Shown: positions 28,935 through 38,261, numbered from the stretch's first letter. The stretch is 64,000 nt of DNA from Pseudomonas sp. efr-133-TYG-5 (GCF_030209175.1 NZ_JARVSM010000001.1:1240001-1304000); one strand, 5' to 3'. Numbers and translations are program-made. The notes: generated from the sequence alone by a model not told the origin.

Positions 28935-29180
28935 TTAGATTTCCTGGGAGGAAGATTCGGATTTCTCCGAGTCCTGTTCCGTTGCTTCTTTCTTGCCGAT
29001 CAAATTGCCGGTAGCGTCACTGAGGGCCTGCTCGGCGGCCTTGTGCGTGTCGTCGATGGCCTGCTTGGCGCTTTCGGCCGCCTGCCCCAGCAACTGCTGC
29101 GCGCTTTTCTCGGCCTGATCGCAACCGGCCAGAACCAGTAAAGACGCAATCAGCCATGCAGTGTTTTTCAGTTTCATCAT
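28935..29180 (-). CDS. Small lipoprotein (81 aa)
   Basis: The signal peptide ends in lipobox LVLAGC, followed by a helical Ala/Glu/Lys/Gln-rich chain (AEKSAQQLLGQAAESAKQAI) and a Ser/Glu-rich tail. It looks like a short Lpp-like or apolipoprotein-like amphipathic helix. There are two adjacent ATG codons; GAGGGAAGC precedes the first (29180). It is divergent from nhaR and sits upstream of the TerC gene on the same strand. Function unknown. Confidence 0.7.
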   Translation of the reverse strand: MMKLKNTAWLIASLLVLAGCDQAEKSAQQLLGQAAESAKQAIDDTHKAAEQALSDATGNLIGKKEATEQDSEKSESSSQEI

Positions 29181-29322
29181 GCTTCCCTCGATAGAACAGA
29201 CGTCGGCCTGCGACCGTCCGTCGATGGCTGGGCATTCTAGGGAGACAAACACTTCAGGAAAATTCGTATTTTTAGCGGCTATACTTCGATTTATACGAAC
29301 TGTATTCGACGGACCCGAGACC

Positions 29323-30222
29323 ATGCTCAACTACCGCCAACTGCATTACTTCTGGGTGGTCGCCAAGACCGGCAGCATCGTACGCGCCTGCGAACAGCTG
29401 AACCTGACCCCGCAAACCATCAGCGGACAGATTTCCCTGCTCGAACAGACGTATGGCATCGAGTTGTTTCAGCGGGTCGGACGGCAGCTGGAACTGACCG
29501 AGGCCGGGCGCCAGGCCCTGCCCTATGCCGAGCAGATGTTCCAGATCGGTGGAGAACTGGAGCTGATGCTGCGCGCCCAGCCCAACGAACAGCAGATCCT
29601 GTTCCGCGTCGGCGTGGCCGATGTGGTGCCCAAATCCATCGTCTATCGCCTGATTGCGCCGACCATGGAGCTCAGCGAACCGCTGCGCATCACCTGCCGT
29701 GAGGACAAACTGGAGCGGTTGCTGGCGGATCTGGCGATCCAGCGCCTGGATCTGGTGATCTCCGACAGCCCGATGCCGTCGCACCTGGACATCAAGGGTT
29801 ACAGCCAGAAACTCGGCGAATGCGGCATCAGTTTCTTCGCCACCGCCGAACTGGCGGCGCAATACGGTCAGGATTTCCCGCGCAGCCTCAACGGTGCGCC
29901 ACTGCTGATTCCCGGGGCGGAAACCGTGGTGCGCAGCCGCTTGCAGCGCTGGTTCGCCGAGCAGCAGATCCAGCCGCGCATCGTCGGCGAGTTCGATGAC
30001 AGTGCATTGATGCAGGCGTTCGGTCAGTCCGGCAGCGGGATTTTCATCGGCCCGAGCGTGATTGCCGAGGAGGTGAAGCGCCAGTACGGCGTCGAACTGA
30101 TCGGCCAGACCGACGCGGTGAGCGAATCGTTCTACGCGATTTCGGTGGAGCGCAAGGTCAAGCACCCCGGCATCGTGGCGATTACCGAAGGTGCCCGACG
30201 CGAGCTGTTTACCGCGTTATGA
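29323..30222 (+). CDS. nhaR: LysR-family activator NhaR
   Basis: This 299-residue LysR regulator begins MLNYRQLHYFWVVAKTGSIV, with the CEQLNLTPQTISGQISLLEQ HTH typical of NhaR, the Na+-responsive activator of nhaA in enterobacteria. No nhaA antiporter is adjacent; the divergent neighbour is a small lipoprotein gene, 142 bp away, which could be a target. Its stop codon overlaps that of the convergent MFS gene by six bases. The start at 29323 excludes an upstream open stretch beginning at 29161. Confidence 0.82.
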   Translation: MLNYRQLHYFWVVAKTGSIVRACEQLNLTPQTISGQISLLEQTYGIELFQRVGRQLELTEAGRQALPYAEQMFQIGGELELMLRAQPNEQQILFRVGVADVVPKSIVYRLIAPTMELSEPLRITCREDKLERLLADLAIQRLDLVISDSPMPSHLDIKGYSQKLGECGISFFATAELAAQYGQDFPRSLNGAPLLIPGAETVVRSRLQRWFAEQQIQPRIVGEFDDSALMQAFGQSGSGIFIGPSVIAEEVKRQYGVELIGQTDAVSESFYAISVERKVKHPGIVAITEGARRELFTAL

Positions 30223-31380
30223 CGGCTGCGCGCACTCGTCGCGCGGTTTGAGGGTCATCAGCACCATGGCGAGGAACACCGACAACAGGATGAAACCGGC
30301 AGCGGCGAAACCCAGGAAGCCCAGGCCGGCATTGTCGATCACCCGGCCGCCGATCATCGCGCCCAGGCCGATGCCGAGGTTGGCACCGGCGATATTCAGC
30401 GAAGCGGCAAAGGCCGGTGCCTGCGGCGCGGCTTTCATCAGGCGCACGTGGCTGACCAGGAACAGCGCCGCCTGCGTGATGCCCCAGATCCCCATCGCCA
30501 CCGCCAGCCCCAACGGCGAATGGATGTTTGGCACCAGCGACACCATGCCGGCGATCATGAACGCACAGAACAGCACCGACGCGCCCAGCGGATGGCGATC
30601 CACGGCACGGCCACCCAGCGAGTTGCCGATCAGCCCGACCGCGCCGAAGCCCATCAGGCACCAGCCGACCACGGTGCCGTTGAACCCGGCCAGGCGTTCG
30701 AGAATGTCGGCCAGGTAGGTATAGGCGGTAAACATGCCGCTGAATACCAGGATCGACAACAGCACATGGCCGAGCATCAGCGGGCTGCGCAGGATCTTGA
30801 ACTGTGAGGCGAAGCTGACCTGATGCTGGTGCAGGCTGGTTTTCGGCAGGTATACGAACAGCAGCAAGGCCTTGGCGAAGGCGATCACCGCCAGGATGCC
30901 GAAAGCGCTGCGCCAGCCGAAGGCGTCGGAAATCAGCGTCCCCACCGGAATGCCGAACACCGTGGCGCAAACGATGCCGAAGCCGATCTTGGCGATGGCG
31001 CGACCGGCGTAGTCCGGGCCGACGATGTCCACCGCGGTTTCACTGGCCAGCGCCCAGAACACCGGCAGGCCGAGCGCCGGGATCAGGCGGGCAATCGCCA
31101 TCACCCAGATGTTCGGTGCCAGCGCCGCGACGGTATTGGCCAGGCCGAACATGATCAGGATGGTGATGAACAGCCGGCGCCGCTCGAAGCGGGCAAAATA
31201 GGCCGTGAGGAACGGCCCGAACAGGGCCACGGTGAAGGCAAACAGGGTCACCAGCAGGCCAGCCTGCGGGATCGTGACCTCAAGGTCGCGAGCGATCGCC
31301 GGCAGCAGGCCGACGATGACGAATTCCGTGGTCAGCACCGTGAACCCGGCGGCAGACAACAGAAGAATGGGCAACAGCAT
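30217..31380 (-). CDS. MFS efflux transporter (DHA1 type)
   Basis: This is a 387-residue, 12-helix permease starting MLLPILLLSAAGFTVLTTEF, the hallmark N-terminus of AraJ/YdhP-like exporters (TTEFVIVGLLP). It has FGIPVGTLISDAFGWR in helix 5 (antiporter motif C region) and an RVIDNAG loop near the end. The start ATG 31380 has GGAG six bases upstream; the 37-residue extension to 31491 lacks this. It is convergent with nhaR, with overlapping stops. Substrate unknown. Confidence 0.83.
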   Translation of the reverse strand: MLLPILLLSAAGFTVLTTEFVIVGLLPAIARDLEVTIPQAGLLVTLFAFTVALFGPFLTAYFARFERRRLFITILIMFGLANTVAALAPNIWVMAIARLIPALGLPVFWALASETAVDIVGPDYAGRAIAKIGFGIVCATVFGIPVGTLISDAFGWRSAFGILAVIAFAKALLLFVYLPKTSLHQHQVSFASQFKILRSPLMLGHVLLSILVFSGMFTAYTYLADILERLAGFNGTVVGWCLMGFGAVGLIGNSLGGRAVDRHPLGASVLFCAFMIAGMVSLVPNIHSPLGLAVAMGIWGITQAALFLVSHVRLMKAAPQAPAFAASLNIAGANLGIGLGAMIGGRVIDNAGLGFLGFAAAGFILLSVFLAMVLMTLKPRDECAQPS

Positions 31381-31716
31381 GGCAAACTCCAGCAAAACGA
31401 CGACACCAGCGATGACCCGAGGGCCCGCTGGCAGAACTTGAAAATGAGGACGGAGAATCTTAACAGAGTGTTTCCTGACTGACTTGCACAAACCTGTCGA
31501 TCTTGTCGCCGATTCGGGTGGCAGATCGTCACAGGCCTGAAGGATCAGGCCTACGCTGTGATAAAGTCCGCGCCCTGCAAAACGTACACCCTATTCAATG
31601 GCCTGTTTCAGGGCGTTGATACCGCGTCAGCCCTTTTGGTTCGTACCTGTGGTCTGCCCCCGATTCGCCACCGGTTTCACGCACCCTGCACCCTATAAAA
31701 AATCAGAGACGCCGTC
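31381..31716. other. Divergent intergenic region, MFS exporter / sstT
   Basis: This 336-bp gap holds both promoters. A perfect hairpin AGGCCTGA / TCAGGCCT (31533-31552) lies about 165 bp before sstT, in what may be its leader. No gene or recognised riboswitch is seen. Confidence 0.5.
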
Positions 31717-32949
31717 ATGACCGCTTCATCCCCTTCTCTATTGCAACGCCTGAAAAATCTCAGCCTGGTCACCCAGATCCTGATCGGCCTGATTGCCGGC
31801 ATCGCCCTGGCGCTGCTCGCCCCGGAAGCGGCGAAAGGTACCGCGTTTATCGGCAAGGTATTCGTCTCGGCACTCAAGGCCGTGGCGCCGATCCTGGTGT
31901 TCGTGCTGGTCATGGCCTCGATTGCCAACCACAAGCATGGCCAGGAAACCCACATCCGGCCGATCCTGTTCCTGTATCTGCTGGGCACCTTTGGCGCAGC
32001 GGTCGTGGCCGTGGTTGCCAGCACGGTGTTCCCGTCGCACCTGGTGCTGGCCACTGATAACGTCACGGTGACTGCGCCGGGCGGCATCGGTGAAGTCCTG
32101 CAGAGCCTGTTGCTGAGCGTGGTCGACAACCCGGTCAGCGCGCTGATGAACGCCAATTTCATCGGCATCCTGGCCTGGGCGATCGGCATGGGCGTGGCGA
32201 TCCGGCATGCCGGCGACACCACCCGCGAAGTGGTCGGCGACCTGTCCAACGGCGTGACTCTGATCGTGCGCGTGGTGATCCGCTTCGCGCCCCTGGGGAT
32301 CTTCGGCCTGGTGGCCTCGACCCTCGCCACTTCCGGTTTCGGCGCTTTGGTCGGCTACGCACACCTGCTGGCCGTGCTGCTCGGCTGCATGCTGTTTGTC
32401 GCGTTGGTGATGAACCCGCTGATCGTGTTCTGGAAGCTGCGCCGCAACCCCTACCCGTTGACGCTCAAGTGCCTGCGCGAAAGCGGCATCACCGCGTTCT
32501 TCACCCGCAGCTCGGCGGCGAACATTCCGGTCAACCTGGAACTGAGCAAGCGCCTGGGCCTGCACGAAGACACTTATTCGGTATCGATTCCGCTCGGCGC
32601 CACGATCAACATGGCCGGCGCGGCGATCACCATCACCGTGCTGACCCTGGCCGCCGTGAACACCCTGGGTATCGCGGTGGATATTCCGACGGCGATTCTG
32701 CTCAGCGTTGTCGCGGCGATTTGCGCCTGCGGTGCGTCGGGTGTGGCCGGCGGCTCGCTGCTGCTGATTCCACTGGCGTGCAGCCTGTTCGGTATTCCGA
32801 GCGAGATTGCCATGCAGGTGGTAGCGGTCGGTTTCATCATCGGCGTGCTGCAGGACTCCGCCGAAACCGCGCTGAATTCGTCCACCGACGTGCTGTTTAC
32901 CGCCGCGGCGTGCCTGGGTGAAGAAGCCAAGGTCCAGCGTTCAGCCTGA
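31717..32949 (+). CDS. sstT: Serine/threonine:Na+ symporter SstT
   Basis: This is a 410-residue inner-membrane carrier of the dicarboxylate/amino acid:cation symporter family. The signature serine-rich hairpin and helices are present: [20 protein letters not shown] in the HP1 region, and [19 protein letters not shown] (NMAG motif in TM7, the Na+-binding segment). The C-terminal HP2/TM8 portion includes [20 protein letters not shown], which in the SstT branch replaces the Asp/Arg pair of glutamate carriers. A bidirectional terminator follows. Confidence 0.94.
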   Translation: MTASSPSLLQRLKNLSLVTQILIGLIAGIALALLAPEAAKGTAFIGKVFVSALKAVAPILVFVLVMASIANHKHGQETHIRPILFLYLLGTFGAAVVAVVASTVFPSHLVLATDNVTVTAPGGIGEVLQSLLLSVVDNPVSALMNANFIGILAWAIGMGVAIRHAGDTTREVVGDLSNGVTLIVRVVIRFAPLGIFGLVASTLATSGFGALVGYAHLLAVLLGCMLFVALVMNPLIVFWKLRRNPYPLTLKCLRESGITAFFTRSSAANIPVNLELSKRLGLHEDTYSVSIPLGATINMAGAAITITVLTLAAVNTLGIAVDIPTAILLSVVAAICACGASGVAGGSLLLIPLACSLFGIPSEIAMQVVAVGFIIGVLQDSAETALNSSTDVLFTAAACLGEEAKVQRSA

Positions 32950-32974
32950 GGCCGCGATCGCTGGTTTCGAGCCA

Positions 32975-33006
32975 ATAAAAAACCCGCCAAGGCGGGTTTT
33001 TTATTG
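32975..33006. terminator. Terminator between sstT and DUF1993 gene
   Basis: AAAAACCCGCC / GGCGGGTTTTT with an AA loop has A and T runs on both sides and serves both convergent genes. Confidence 0.92.
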
Positions 33007-33015
33007 GCGGGTGGT

Positions 33016-33525
33016 TTAGAACGCGCCCATGTAATCGCGCTTGCCGATTTCGACGCCGTTGTGGCGCAGCAGATCGTAAGCCGTGGTGACGTGGAAGAAG
33101 AACTGCGGCAGACCGTAGCTCAGCAGGTAAGCCTGGCCGCTGAAGCGCTTCTCTTTCGGCGTGCCCGGACGGGTGACGATTTCGATGCCTTCCTTGCCGT
33201 TGATCTGCTCCGGCTTGATCTCGCCGATAAAGGCCAGGACCTTGTTGATCAAGGCTTGCAGCTCGGCGAAGGTGGTTTCGCTGTCGTCATATTTGGGGAT
33301 TTCGACTTCGGCCAGACGCGAAGAAACGCCTTTGGCGAAGTCGACGGCGATCTGCACCTGACGCACCAGCGGGAACATGTCCGGGAACAGGCGCGCCTGC
33401 AGGAATGCGTTCGGGTCGATGTTTTTCTCGGTGGCGTGGGCCTCGGCCTTCTTCAGCACATCGCTCAGGGCATTGAGCATTTGTTGGAAAACCGGGACGG
33501 ATGCGGCGTACAGGGAAATGGTCAT
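33016..33525 (-). CDS. DUF1993 family protein (DinB-like fold)
   Basis: This is a 169-residue cytosolic protein starting MTISLYAASVPVFQQMLNAL, with LFPDMFPLVRQVQIAVDFAK and a C-terminal HVTTAYDLLRHNGVEIGKRD segment, the conserved landmarks of DUF1993. The four-helix bundle resembles DinB/YfiT proteins, and a His near the C-terminus (HVTTAY) may take part in metal binding. The start is ATG 33525; the open upstream extension is not conserved-looking. Function unknown. Confidence 0.82.
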   Translation of the reverse strand: MTISLYAASVPVFQQMLNALSDVLKKAEAHATEKNIDPNAFLQARLFPDMFPLVRQVQIAVDFAKGVSSRLAEVEIPKYDDSETTFAELQALINKVLAFIGEIKPEQINGKEGIEIVTRPGTPKEKRFSGQAYLLSYGLPQFFFHVTTAYDLLRHNGVEIGKRDYMGAF

Positions 33526-33649
33526 GACAGTCTCGTGTGGTGGCAGAGTGAATCGTGGAGCGATTATAGCCGTGCTCGCCGACGCCGCGGCTTGTCTTTT
33601 ATCCAGCAAGGATTAGGCTAGGCGCCTTCGACTGCAGAGGGAACGCGCG

Positions 33650-34297
33650 ATGACCACAGAACTTGAAGCAACCTTCGACGAACCGCGGCTAAACGCCACG
33701 GAAATCCGCATCCTGGGTGCACTGATCGAGAAGCAGGCCACCAGCCCGGAAACCTATCCGCTGACCCTCAACGCCCTGGTCCTGGCCTGCAATCAGAAGA
33801 CCAGCCGCGAACCGGTGATGAACCTGACCCAGGGTCAGGTCGGGCAAAGCCTGCGGGCGCTTGAGGGCCGGGGTTTCGCCAAACTGGTCATGGGCAGCCG
33901 TGCCGACCGCTGGGAGCACAAGGTCGACAAGGCGCTCGAGTTGATTCCGCCACAGCTGATCCTCACCGGGCTGATGTTTCTGCGCGGCCCGCAGACCGTC
34001 AATGAACTGCTAACCCGCAGCGGTCGCATGCACGAATTCGAAGACGCCGAGCAGGTCGTGCATCAGCTCGAGCGCCTGATTGCCCGGGGGCTGGCGGTAC
34101 TGATCCCGCGTCAGGCCGGTCAGCGCGAAGACCGCTACACCCACGCCCTGGGTGATCCCGCCGACATCGAGGCGATTCTCGCGGCACGCCACAACCCGCA
34201 GGAGCGCAGTGCCGGCGGCGCGGTGTCGGTGGAACGGATCGAAGAGCTGGAAGCGCGGATCGCCGCGCTGGAAGAACGCCTGGCGCGCCTCGAATAA
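33650..34297 (+). CDS. YceH (DUF480) winged-helix protein
   Basis: This is a 215-residue protein of the YceH family. The N-terminal half has the diagnostic [21 protein letters not shown] and [20 protein letters not shown] segments, which form two tandem winged-helix folds. The C-terminal part ends in a coiled coil ([20 protein letters not shown]). DNA binding is plausible but no function is established. It is convergent with the cupin gene across a hairpin. Confidence 0.88.
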   Translation: MTTELEATFDEPRLNATEIRILGALIEKQATSPETYPLTLNALVLACNQKTSREPVMNLTQGQVGQSLRALEGRGFAKLVMGSRADRWEHKVDKALELIPPQLILTGLMFLRGPQTVNELLTRSGRMHEFEDAEQVVHQLERLIARGLAVLIPRQAGQREDRYTHALGDPADIEAILAARHNPQERSAGGAVSVERIEELEARIAALEERLARLE

Positions 34298-34303
34298 GCG
34301 CCG

Positions 34304-34337
34304 CAAACCGTGGGAGCCCGCGTGCTCCCTCGGTTGC
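34304..34337. terminator. Hairpin between yceH-like and cupin genes
   Basis: AACCGTGGGAGC / GCTCCCTCGGTT has one mismatch and a 6-nt loop. The sequence resembles a REP half-site and lies between convergent stops. There is no T-run. Confidence 0.5.
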
Positions 34338-34345
34338 AGGGTCGG

Positions 34346-34864
34346 CTACTCGCCGTCCCAGTAATCCACCCCGTCCGCCTGGCGCGCCACGGCGACAAAA
34401 CCTGAAGCATTGCCCTGGGCATCGACGTTGAAGTTGTCCATCACCGCATATTTGTTCGAGTCCGGGTACTCGCAGATATCCGGTTGCTGCTGGGTGCTGA
34501 CCGCCAGGTAACGCAGCTCCGCCGCACTGCTGTTGATGATCTGGTGCGCGGTTTCCGGGCCGCCGGGCGGGCAGGCAATCACGTCACCGGCGCGGATCGC
34601 AAAGCGCTCGGCACCGAGGCGCACCTCACCTTCCCCGGCGACCACGTAGAACATTTCCTCATTGACCCGATGACTGTGAAACGGACTGCCGCGCATGCCC
34701 GGCGGCAGCGCGTAAAGGCGATAACCGAGCTTTTGCGCCCCCAGTTGCTGGCCAATGCGGGCCATGCGTTGCTGGTAGCGCCCGGCGGTTTCACCTTCCG
34801 GGGCCAGCGCTTCGGGCAGCGCTTGGAGTTCGACCTGATGCAGGTTGAGAATGGGCGGATGCAT
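34346..34864 (-). CDS. Cupin-domain protein
   Basis: This is a 172-residue single-cupin protein. The metal motifs are visible: SPFHSHRVNEEMFYVVAGEG (cupin motif 1 with two His and a Glu) and GGPETAHQIINSS (motif 2 with His). The N-terminus MHPPILNLHQVEL follows a GAGG Shine-Dalgarno, so the start is ATG 34864 rather than the upstream codon. The C-terminus ends DGVDYWDGE, a pattern known from uncharacterised cupins, some annotated as phosphomannose isomerase-like or transcriptional regulators. Substrate unknown. Confidence 0.8.
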   Translation of the reverse strand: MHPPILNLHQVELQALPEALAPEGETAGRYQQRMARIGQQLGAQKLGYRLYALPPGMRGSPFHSHRVNEEMFYVVAGEGEVRLGAERFAIRAGDVIACPPGGPETAHQIINSSAAELRYLAVSTQQQPDICEYPDSNKYAVMDNFNVDAQGNASGFVAVARQADGVDYWDGE

Positions 34865-34980
34865 GCGAACCTCGGTTTTTTGTAGAGGGCAAGTCTCAGC
34901 TTGCTGAAGGCGCAGTATAGGGTTCATCGCTGGCCAGCAGCGTCTGCCGTCCAGCGTGATCCTTGCCGCGGATACCCTGA

Positions 34981-35799
34981 TCAGCTACGGGCAAACGCCA
35001 CCGCGGCCTCGAACTGCTCCACCGTCGGCCGCACGCCGGTGTACAGCACGAACTGCTCCAGCGCCTGGATCGCAATGACTTCCAGGCCAGTGATGACCCG
35101 CTTGCCTTCGGCACGGCCGCGCACGATCAGCGGGGTTTCCGAAGGAATCGCCACCACATCGAACACGGTGTCGGCAGCCTTGATCACTTCGGGCTCGAAC
35201 GCCAGTTGCTCGGCTTCGGCGCCGCCGGTCATGCCGATCGGGGTGACGTTGATCAGCATCTGCGGGCGCTCGTCGCCCAGCTCGGCCTGCCAGCGATAAC
35301 CGAGGGAATCAGCCAGCGCCCGCCCGGCGCGCTCGTTGCGCGCGACGATCAAGCCATGCCGGTAGCCGCCATCGCGCAAGGCACTGGCCACGGCCTTGGC
35401 CATCCCACCGCTGCCGCGCAAGGCGAAGGTCGATTGCTGGGGGACGGCGTGGGTTTGCAGCAATTGCGCGATGGCAATGTAATCGGTGTTGTAGGCCTTG
35501 AGGTGGCCGGCGGTGTTGACGATGGTGTTGATCGACTGGATCGCCGCCGCCGAGGCATCCAGCTCATCGACCAGCGCGATGCACGCTTCCTTGAACGGCA
35601 TCGACACGCCGCAGCCACGGATGCCCAGGGCCCGGATCCCGCCCACGGCGCCGGGCAGGTCCTGGCTGCTGAACGCCTTGTAGTAGAAATTCAGACCCAA
35701 CTGTTCATACAAATGGTTATGAAAGCGCAGGCCGAAATTCCCCGGACGCCCCGACAGGGACATGCATAATTGGGTGTCTTTGTTCGGGTTCATCTGCAT
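34981..35799 (-). CDS. Shikimate 5-dehydrogenase-like enzyme
   Basis: This is a 272-residue NAD(P)-dependent oxidoreductase of the AroE family. The N-terminal substrate domain contains GVSMPFKEACIALVDELD, including the catalytic Lys (PFK), and later INTIVNTAGHLKAYNTDYIA (NTD, with Asp of the K/D pair). A Rossmann domain with LRGSGGMAKAVASAL replaces the usual GAGGA loop with GSGGM, which suggests a paralogue rather than the biosynthetic AroE. GGAG lies six bases before ATG 35799. It is likely a quinate/shikimate or amino-shikimate-type enzyme; the substrate cannot be read. Confidence 0.82.
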   Translation of the reverse strand: MQMNPNKDTQLCMSLSGRPGNFGLRFHNHLYEQLGLNFYYKAFSSQDLPGAVGGIRALGIRGCGVSMPFKEACIALVDELDASAAAIQSINTIVNTAGHLKAYNTDYIAIAQLLQTHAVPQQSTFALRGSGGMAKAVASALRDGGYRHGLIVARNERAGRALADSLGYRWQAELGDERPQMLINVTPIGMTGGAEAEQLAFEPEVIKAADTVFDVVAIPSETPLIVRGRAEGKRVITGLEVIAIQALEQFVLYTGVRPTVEQFEAAVAFARS

Positions 35800-36054
35800 G
35801 AAAAGCTCCTTCGAATGCACTTTCGGATGGACGGGATTAGCCAGACCACCGGGTTCTGAACGATCATAAAGCGGGTCTACAACGGGCATCGCGGCCGATG
35901 CACGGCGACCGGTAAGGAAGTCGGTACAGACCTTACACAAAATTTACCCAGCCGCTGTGCTGATTTTCCGAATTTCGCTGTCTTAGAAGTATCCCCGCGC
36001 TATCCCGCGCCTGTTGCAGGCCGGACGCCCGGGTCGAAGAACCGAGGATTTATC

Positions 36055-36405
36055 ATGATTCGTAAACTCCCCATCGTGGCCTTGTTGATTGGTGCATGCG
36101 CGATCACAGGTCAGGCAGAAGCCCACGGCGGTGGCTGGCAGGGCCCGGCGGTCTTTGGTGCGATCGTCGGTTCGGCCATCATCGGCTCGGCGCTGATCAA
36201 TCAGGACCGGCCGGTGTACGTCCAACAGCCTGTTTACGCTCAGCCGCAGCCCGTCTACGTGCAGCAACCGCCACCACCGGTCTACTACCAGCCGGCGCCG
36301 GTGTACGTGCAACAACCGGTCTACGTGCAGCCGGCCCCGGTCTACTACGGCCCGCCCCGTGGTTACTACGGTCGCCCGCACTACTACGGTGGTCCGCGCT
36401 GGTAA
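36055..36405 (+). CDS. Exported Pro/Tyr/Gln/Val-repeat protein
   Basis: This is a 116-residue protein with a signal peptide (MIRKLPIVALLIGAC ... QAEA). A short glycine/alanine-rich membrane-like segment follows (FGAIVGSAIIGSALI, glycine-zipper-like), then a low-complexity tail built from PVYVQQP / PVYYQPAP repeats and a Tyr/Gly/Arg end (RGYYGRPHYYGGPRW). Such proteins are envelope-associated in pseudomonads; no function is established. A terminator follows directly. An AT-rich promoter region lies in the 255-bp gap to the shikimate-dehydrogenase-like gene. Confidence 0.75.
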   Translation: MIRKLPIVALLIGACAITGQAEAHGGGWQGPAVFGAIVGSAIIGSALINQDRPVYVQQPVYAQPQPVYVQQPPPPVYYQPAPVYVQQPVYVQPAPVYYGPPRGYYGRPHYYGGPRW

Positions 36406-36415
36406 GCGCCACTCT

Positions 36416-36445
36416 GGAGCCCCGCTATCGAGCGGGGCTTTTTTA
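36416..36445 (+). terminator. Terminator after the repeat protein
   Basis: AGCCCCGCT / AGCGGGGCT with an ATCG loop leads into TTTTTT. Confidence 0.92.
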
Positions 36446-36635
36446 TGGCCGTCCGTCGGCCAGCGTCTGAAAAAATCGCGCCAACGTCGCTATCGGGACA
36501 GTTTCAACCGTTAAAGTCGGCATGATGGATTTGACCGTTGGGGGCGAAACGCAGAACGGTCATGCATTTGTCATGACGGAACCGCACTCTGAATCCGTCC
36601 GTAAACAACAGGTTGATAAAAACAAGGACGACGAA

Positions 36636-36830
36636 ATGCCTACACAGAACCCGCACCGCATTGTCGGTCTATGCACCTCGAGCAAGGTGTACAACGCGCT
36701 GACCGAACTCAAGCACCTGGAAGGTCACCGCAGCGCCAAGTTTCTCTCGCTGCTGGCGGAAAACCTGGTGCGCAAGGGCCTGCTCAACGAACACGAGATC
36801 GTGCACATGCTCGATCAGGTGGTCGACTGA
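36636..36830 (+). CDS. Small helical protein (64 aa)
   Basis: It begins MPTQNPHRIVGLCTSSKVYN and continues with two predicted helices (LKHLEGHRSAKFLSLLAENL and LNEHEIVHMLDQVVD). AAGGA lies seven bases before the ATG at 36636; an in-frame ATG at 36522 would add 38 residues with no family-like content. The size and helix pattern would suit a small regulator or ribbon-helix-helix-like protein, but no signature is recognised. Function unknown. Confidence 0.65.
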   Translation: MPTQNPHRIVGLCTSSKVYNALTELKHLEGHRSAKFLSLLAENLVRKGLLNEHEIVHMLDQVVD

Positions 36831-36932
36831 AACAGTCCTCACTGGCGTCAATGACCACTATCGAAAACGTTGATTGTCGCTGAAACCGGCAAGTCCCTAA
36901 GGTAGCTCCATAGATCGATGGAGGTACTTGTC

Positions 36933-37115
36933 ATGGCTCAGGTTCAAATCATGTCCGTTATCGGCAGCGCCGTTCCCGCATCACTCAGAGAGCTGGGATT
37001 GCTCGCCTGTTGGTATCTGGTGCGCGACGGCGAGCCGATCAGCGGCCCGCTCACTTCTCTGCCCGCCGCCCAGGCGCTGTCGCAGAAAATCGTCGACACA
37101 CCGTTCCACGCCTAA
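36933..37115 (+). CDS. Small hypothetical protein (60 aa)
   Basis: It begins MAQVQIMSVIGSAVPASLRE and continues LGLLACWYLVRDGEPISGPL. GGAGG is eight bases upstream of ATG 36933, so it is well placed for translation. The stop TAA overlaps the stop of the convergent permease gene (CTAA shared, 37112-37115). The WYLVRDGEPISGP segment resembles a GYF_2-like motif (WYxxxxGxxxGP), but it is too short to assign. Function unknown. Confidence 0.6.
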   Translation: MAQVQIMSVIGSAVPASLRELGLLACWYLVRDGEPISGPLTSLPAAQALSQKIVDTPFHA

Positions 37116-38173
37116 GGCAGCTGGACTTTCGGCTTGGTCTCGATGAACAGCGCCCAGCTCGACATGAACAGGGCCGCGATCAGCGGCCCGATGACGAAGC
37201 CGTTCAGACCGAACACGGCCATGCCGCCCAGGGTCGAGATCAGGATCATGTAGTCCGGCATCCGCGTGTCCTTGCCCACCAGCACCGGGCGCAGCACGTT
37301 ATCCACCAGGCCGATCACGAATACGCCGAACAGTCCCAGCACCACACCCTGCCAGATCATCCCGCTGAGCAGGAAGTACACCGCCACCGGGCCCCAGACG
37401 ATGCCCGCCCCCACCGCCGGCAGCAGCGACAGAAACGCCATCAGCACTGCCCACAGCAAGGCGCTGGGAATATCGAGAAACCAGAAAATCGCCCCGCCCA
37501 ACGCCCCTTGAGTGATCGCCACCAGCAGGTTGCCTTTCACCGTGGCGCGCACCACCCGATTGAATTTCAGCTGCAAACGACGCTTGTGCTGCTCCTCCAG
37601 CGGCACCGCCGAGCGCACCTTGCGCGCCAGCTCGGCGCCATCGCGCAGGAAGAAAAACAGCAGGTAAAGCATGATGAAGAAGCTCACCACGAACTCGAAC
37701 GTGCCCTGGCCGAAGCTGAACGCCTGAGTCGCCAGCACCTGGCTGCCCTGCATCGAGGCCTTGACGATTTTCTCGCGCAGGCCGTTGAGCTCGCCCATGC
37801 CGAAGCGATCGAGCAGATGCTGGAAGTACGGCGGCAGACTGTGCTTGAACTGCGCCAGATACGCGGCGATATCCAGCTTGCCGCTTTCGATATTGTTGTA
37901 GACCGTCGCGCCTTCCTGCACCAGCAGCACGCTGATGATGATCACCGGCAAAATCGCGATCACCAGGCAGATGCTCAGGGTGCACAGCGAGGTCAGGTTG
38001 CGCTGCCAGCCGAACTTCAGCTGCAGGCGCCGCTGCAGCGGCGCAAAGACGATGCCGAGAATCACCGCCCAGAACACCGCGCCGTAGAACGGCAGCAAAA
38101 TCCAGATGAAGGCGACCGTCACCAGAAACAGCAGGATGGTGAGGGATTTGAATTGCAGACTCTTTTGGTTCAT
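37112..38173 (-). CDS. AI-2E/PerM-family membrane permease
   Basis: This is a 353-residue protein with about eight transmembrane helices, of the family once linked to autoinducer-2 export and now also to Na+/H+ antiport. It begins MNQKSLQFKSLTILLFLVTV. The middle part has a LAQFKHSLPPYFQHLL soluble segment, and the C-terminal half has LLPAVGAGIVWGPVAVYFLL followed by VLGLFGVFVIGLVDNVLRPV, the family's most conserved stretch, and GGMAVFGLNGFVIGPLIAAL. Substrate not predictable. Its stop is shared with the convergent 60-residue gene. Confidence 0.87.
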   Translation of the reverse strand: MNQKSLQFKSLTILLFLVTVAFIWILLPFYGAVFWAVILGIVFAPLQRRLQLKFGWQRNLTSLCTLSICLVIAILPVIIISVLLVQEGATVYNNIESGKLDIAAYLAQFKHSLPPYFQHLLDRFGMGELNGLREKIVKASMQGSQVLATQAFSFGQGTFEFVVSFFIMLYLLFFFLRDGAELARKVRSAVPLEEQHKRRLQLKFNRVVRATVKGNLLVAITQGALGGAIFWFLDIPSALLWAVLMAFLSLLPAVGAGIVWGPVAVYFLLSGMIWQGVVLGLFGVFVIGLVDNVLRPVLVGKDTRMPDYMILISTLGGMAVFGLNGFVIGPLIAALFMSSWALFIETKPKVQLP

Positions 38174-38261
38174 GTCCAGTCCATGTCAGTCAGGCGCCAC
38201 GCGCACCCGCCCAACTTAGTCAGCGCCCGCCCGCGCGAGTGCCCTGTTTGTTCATGCAGCA

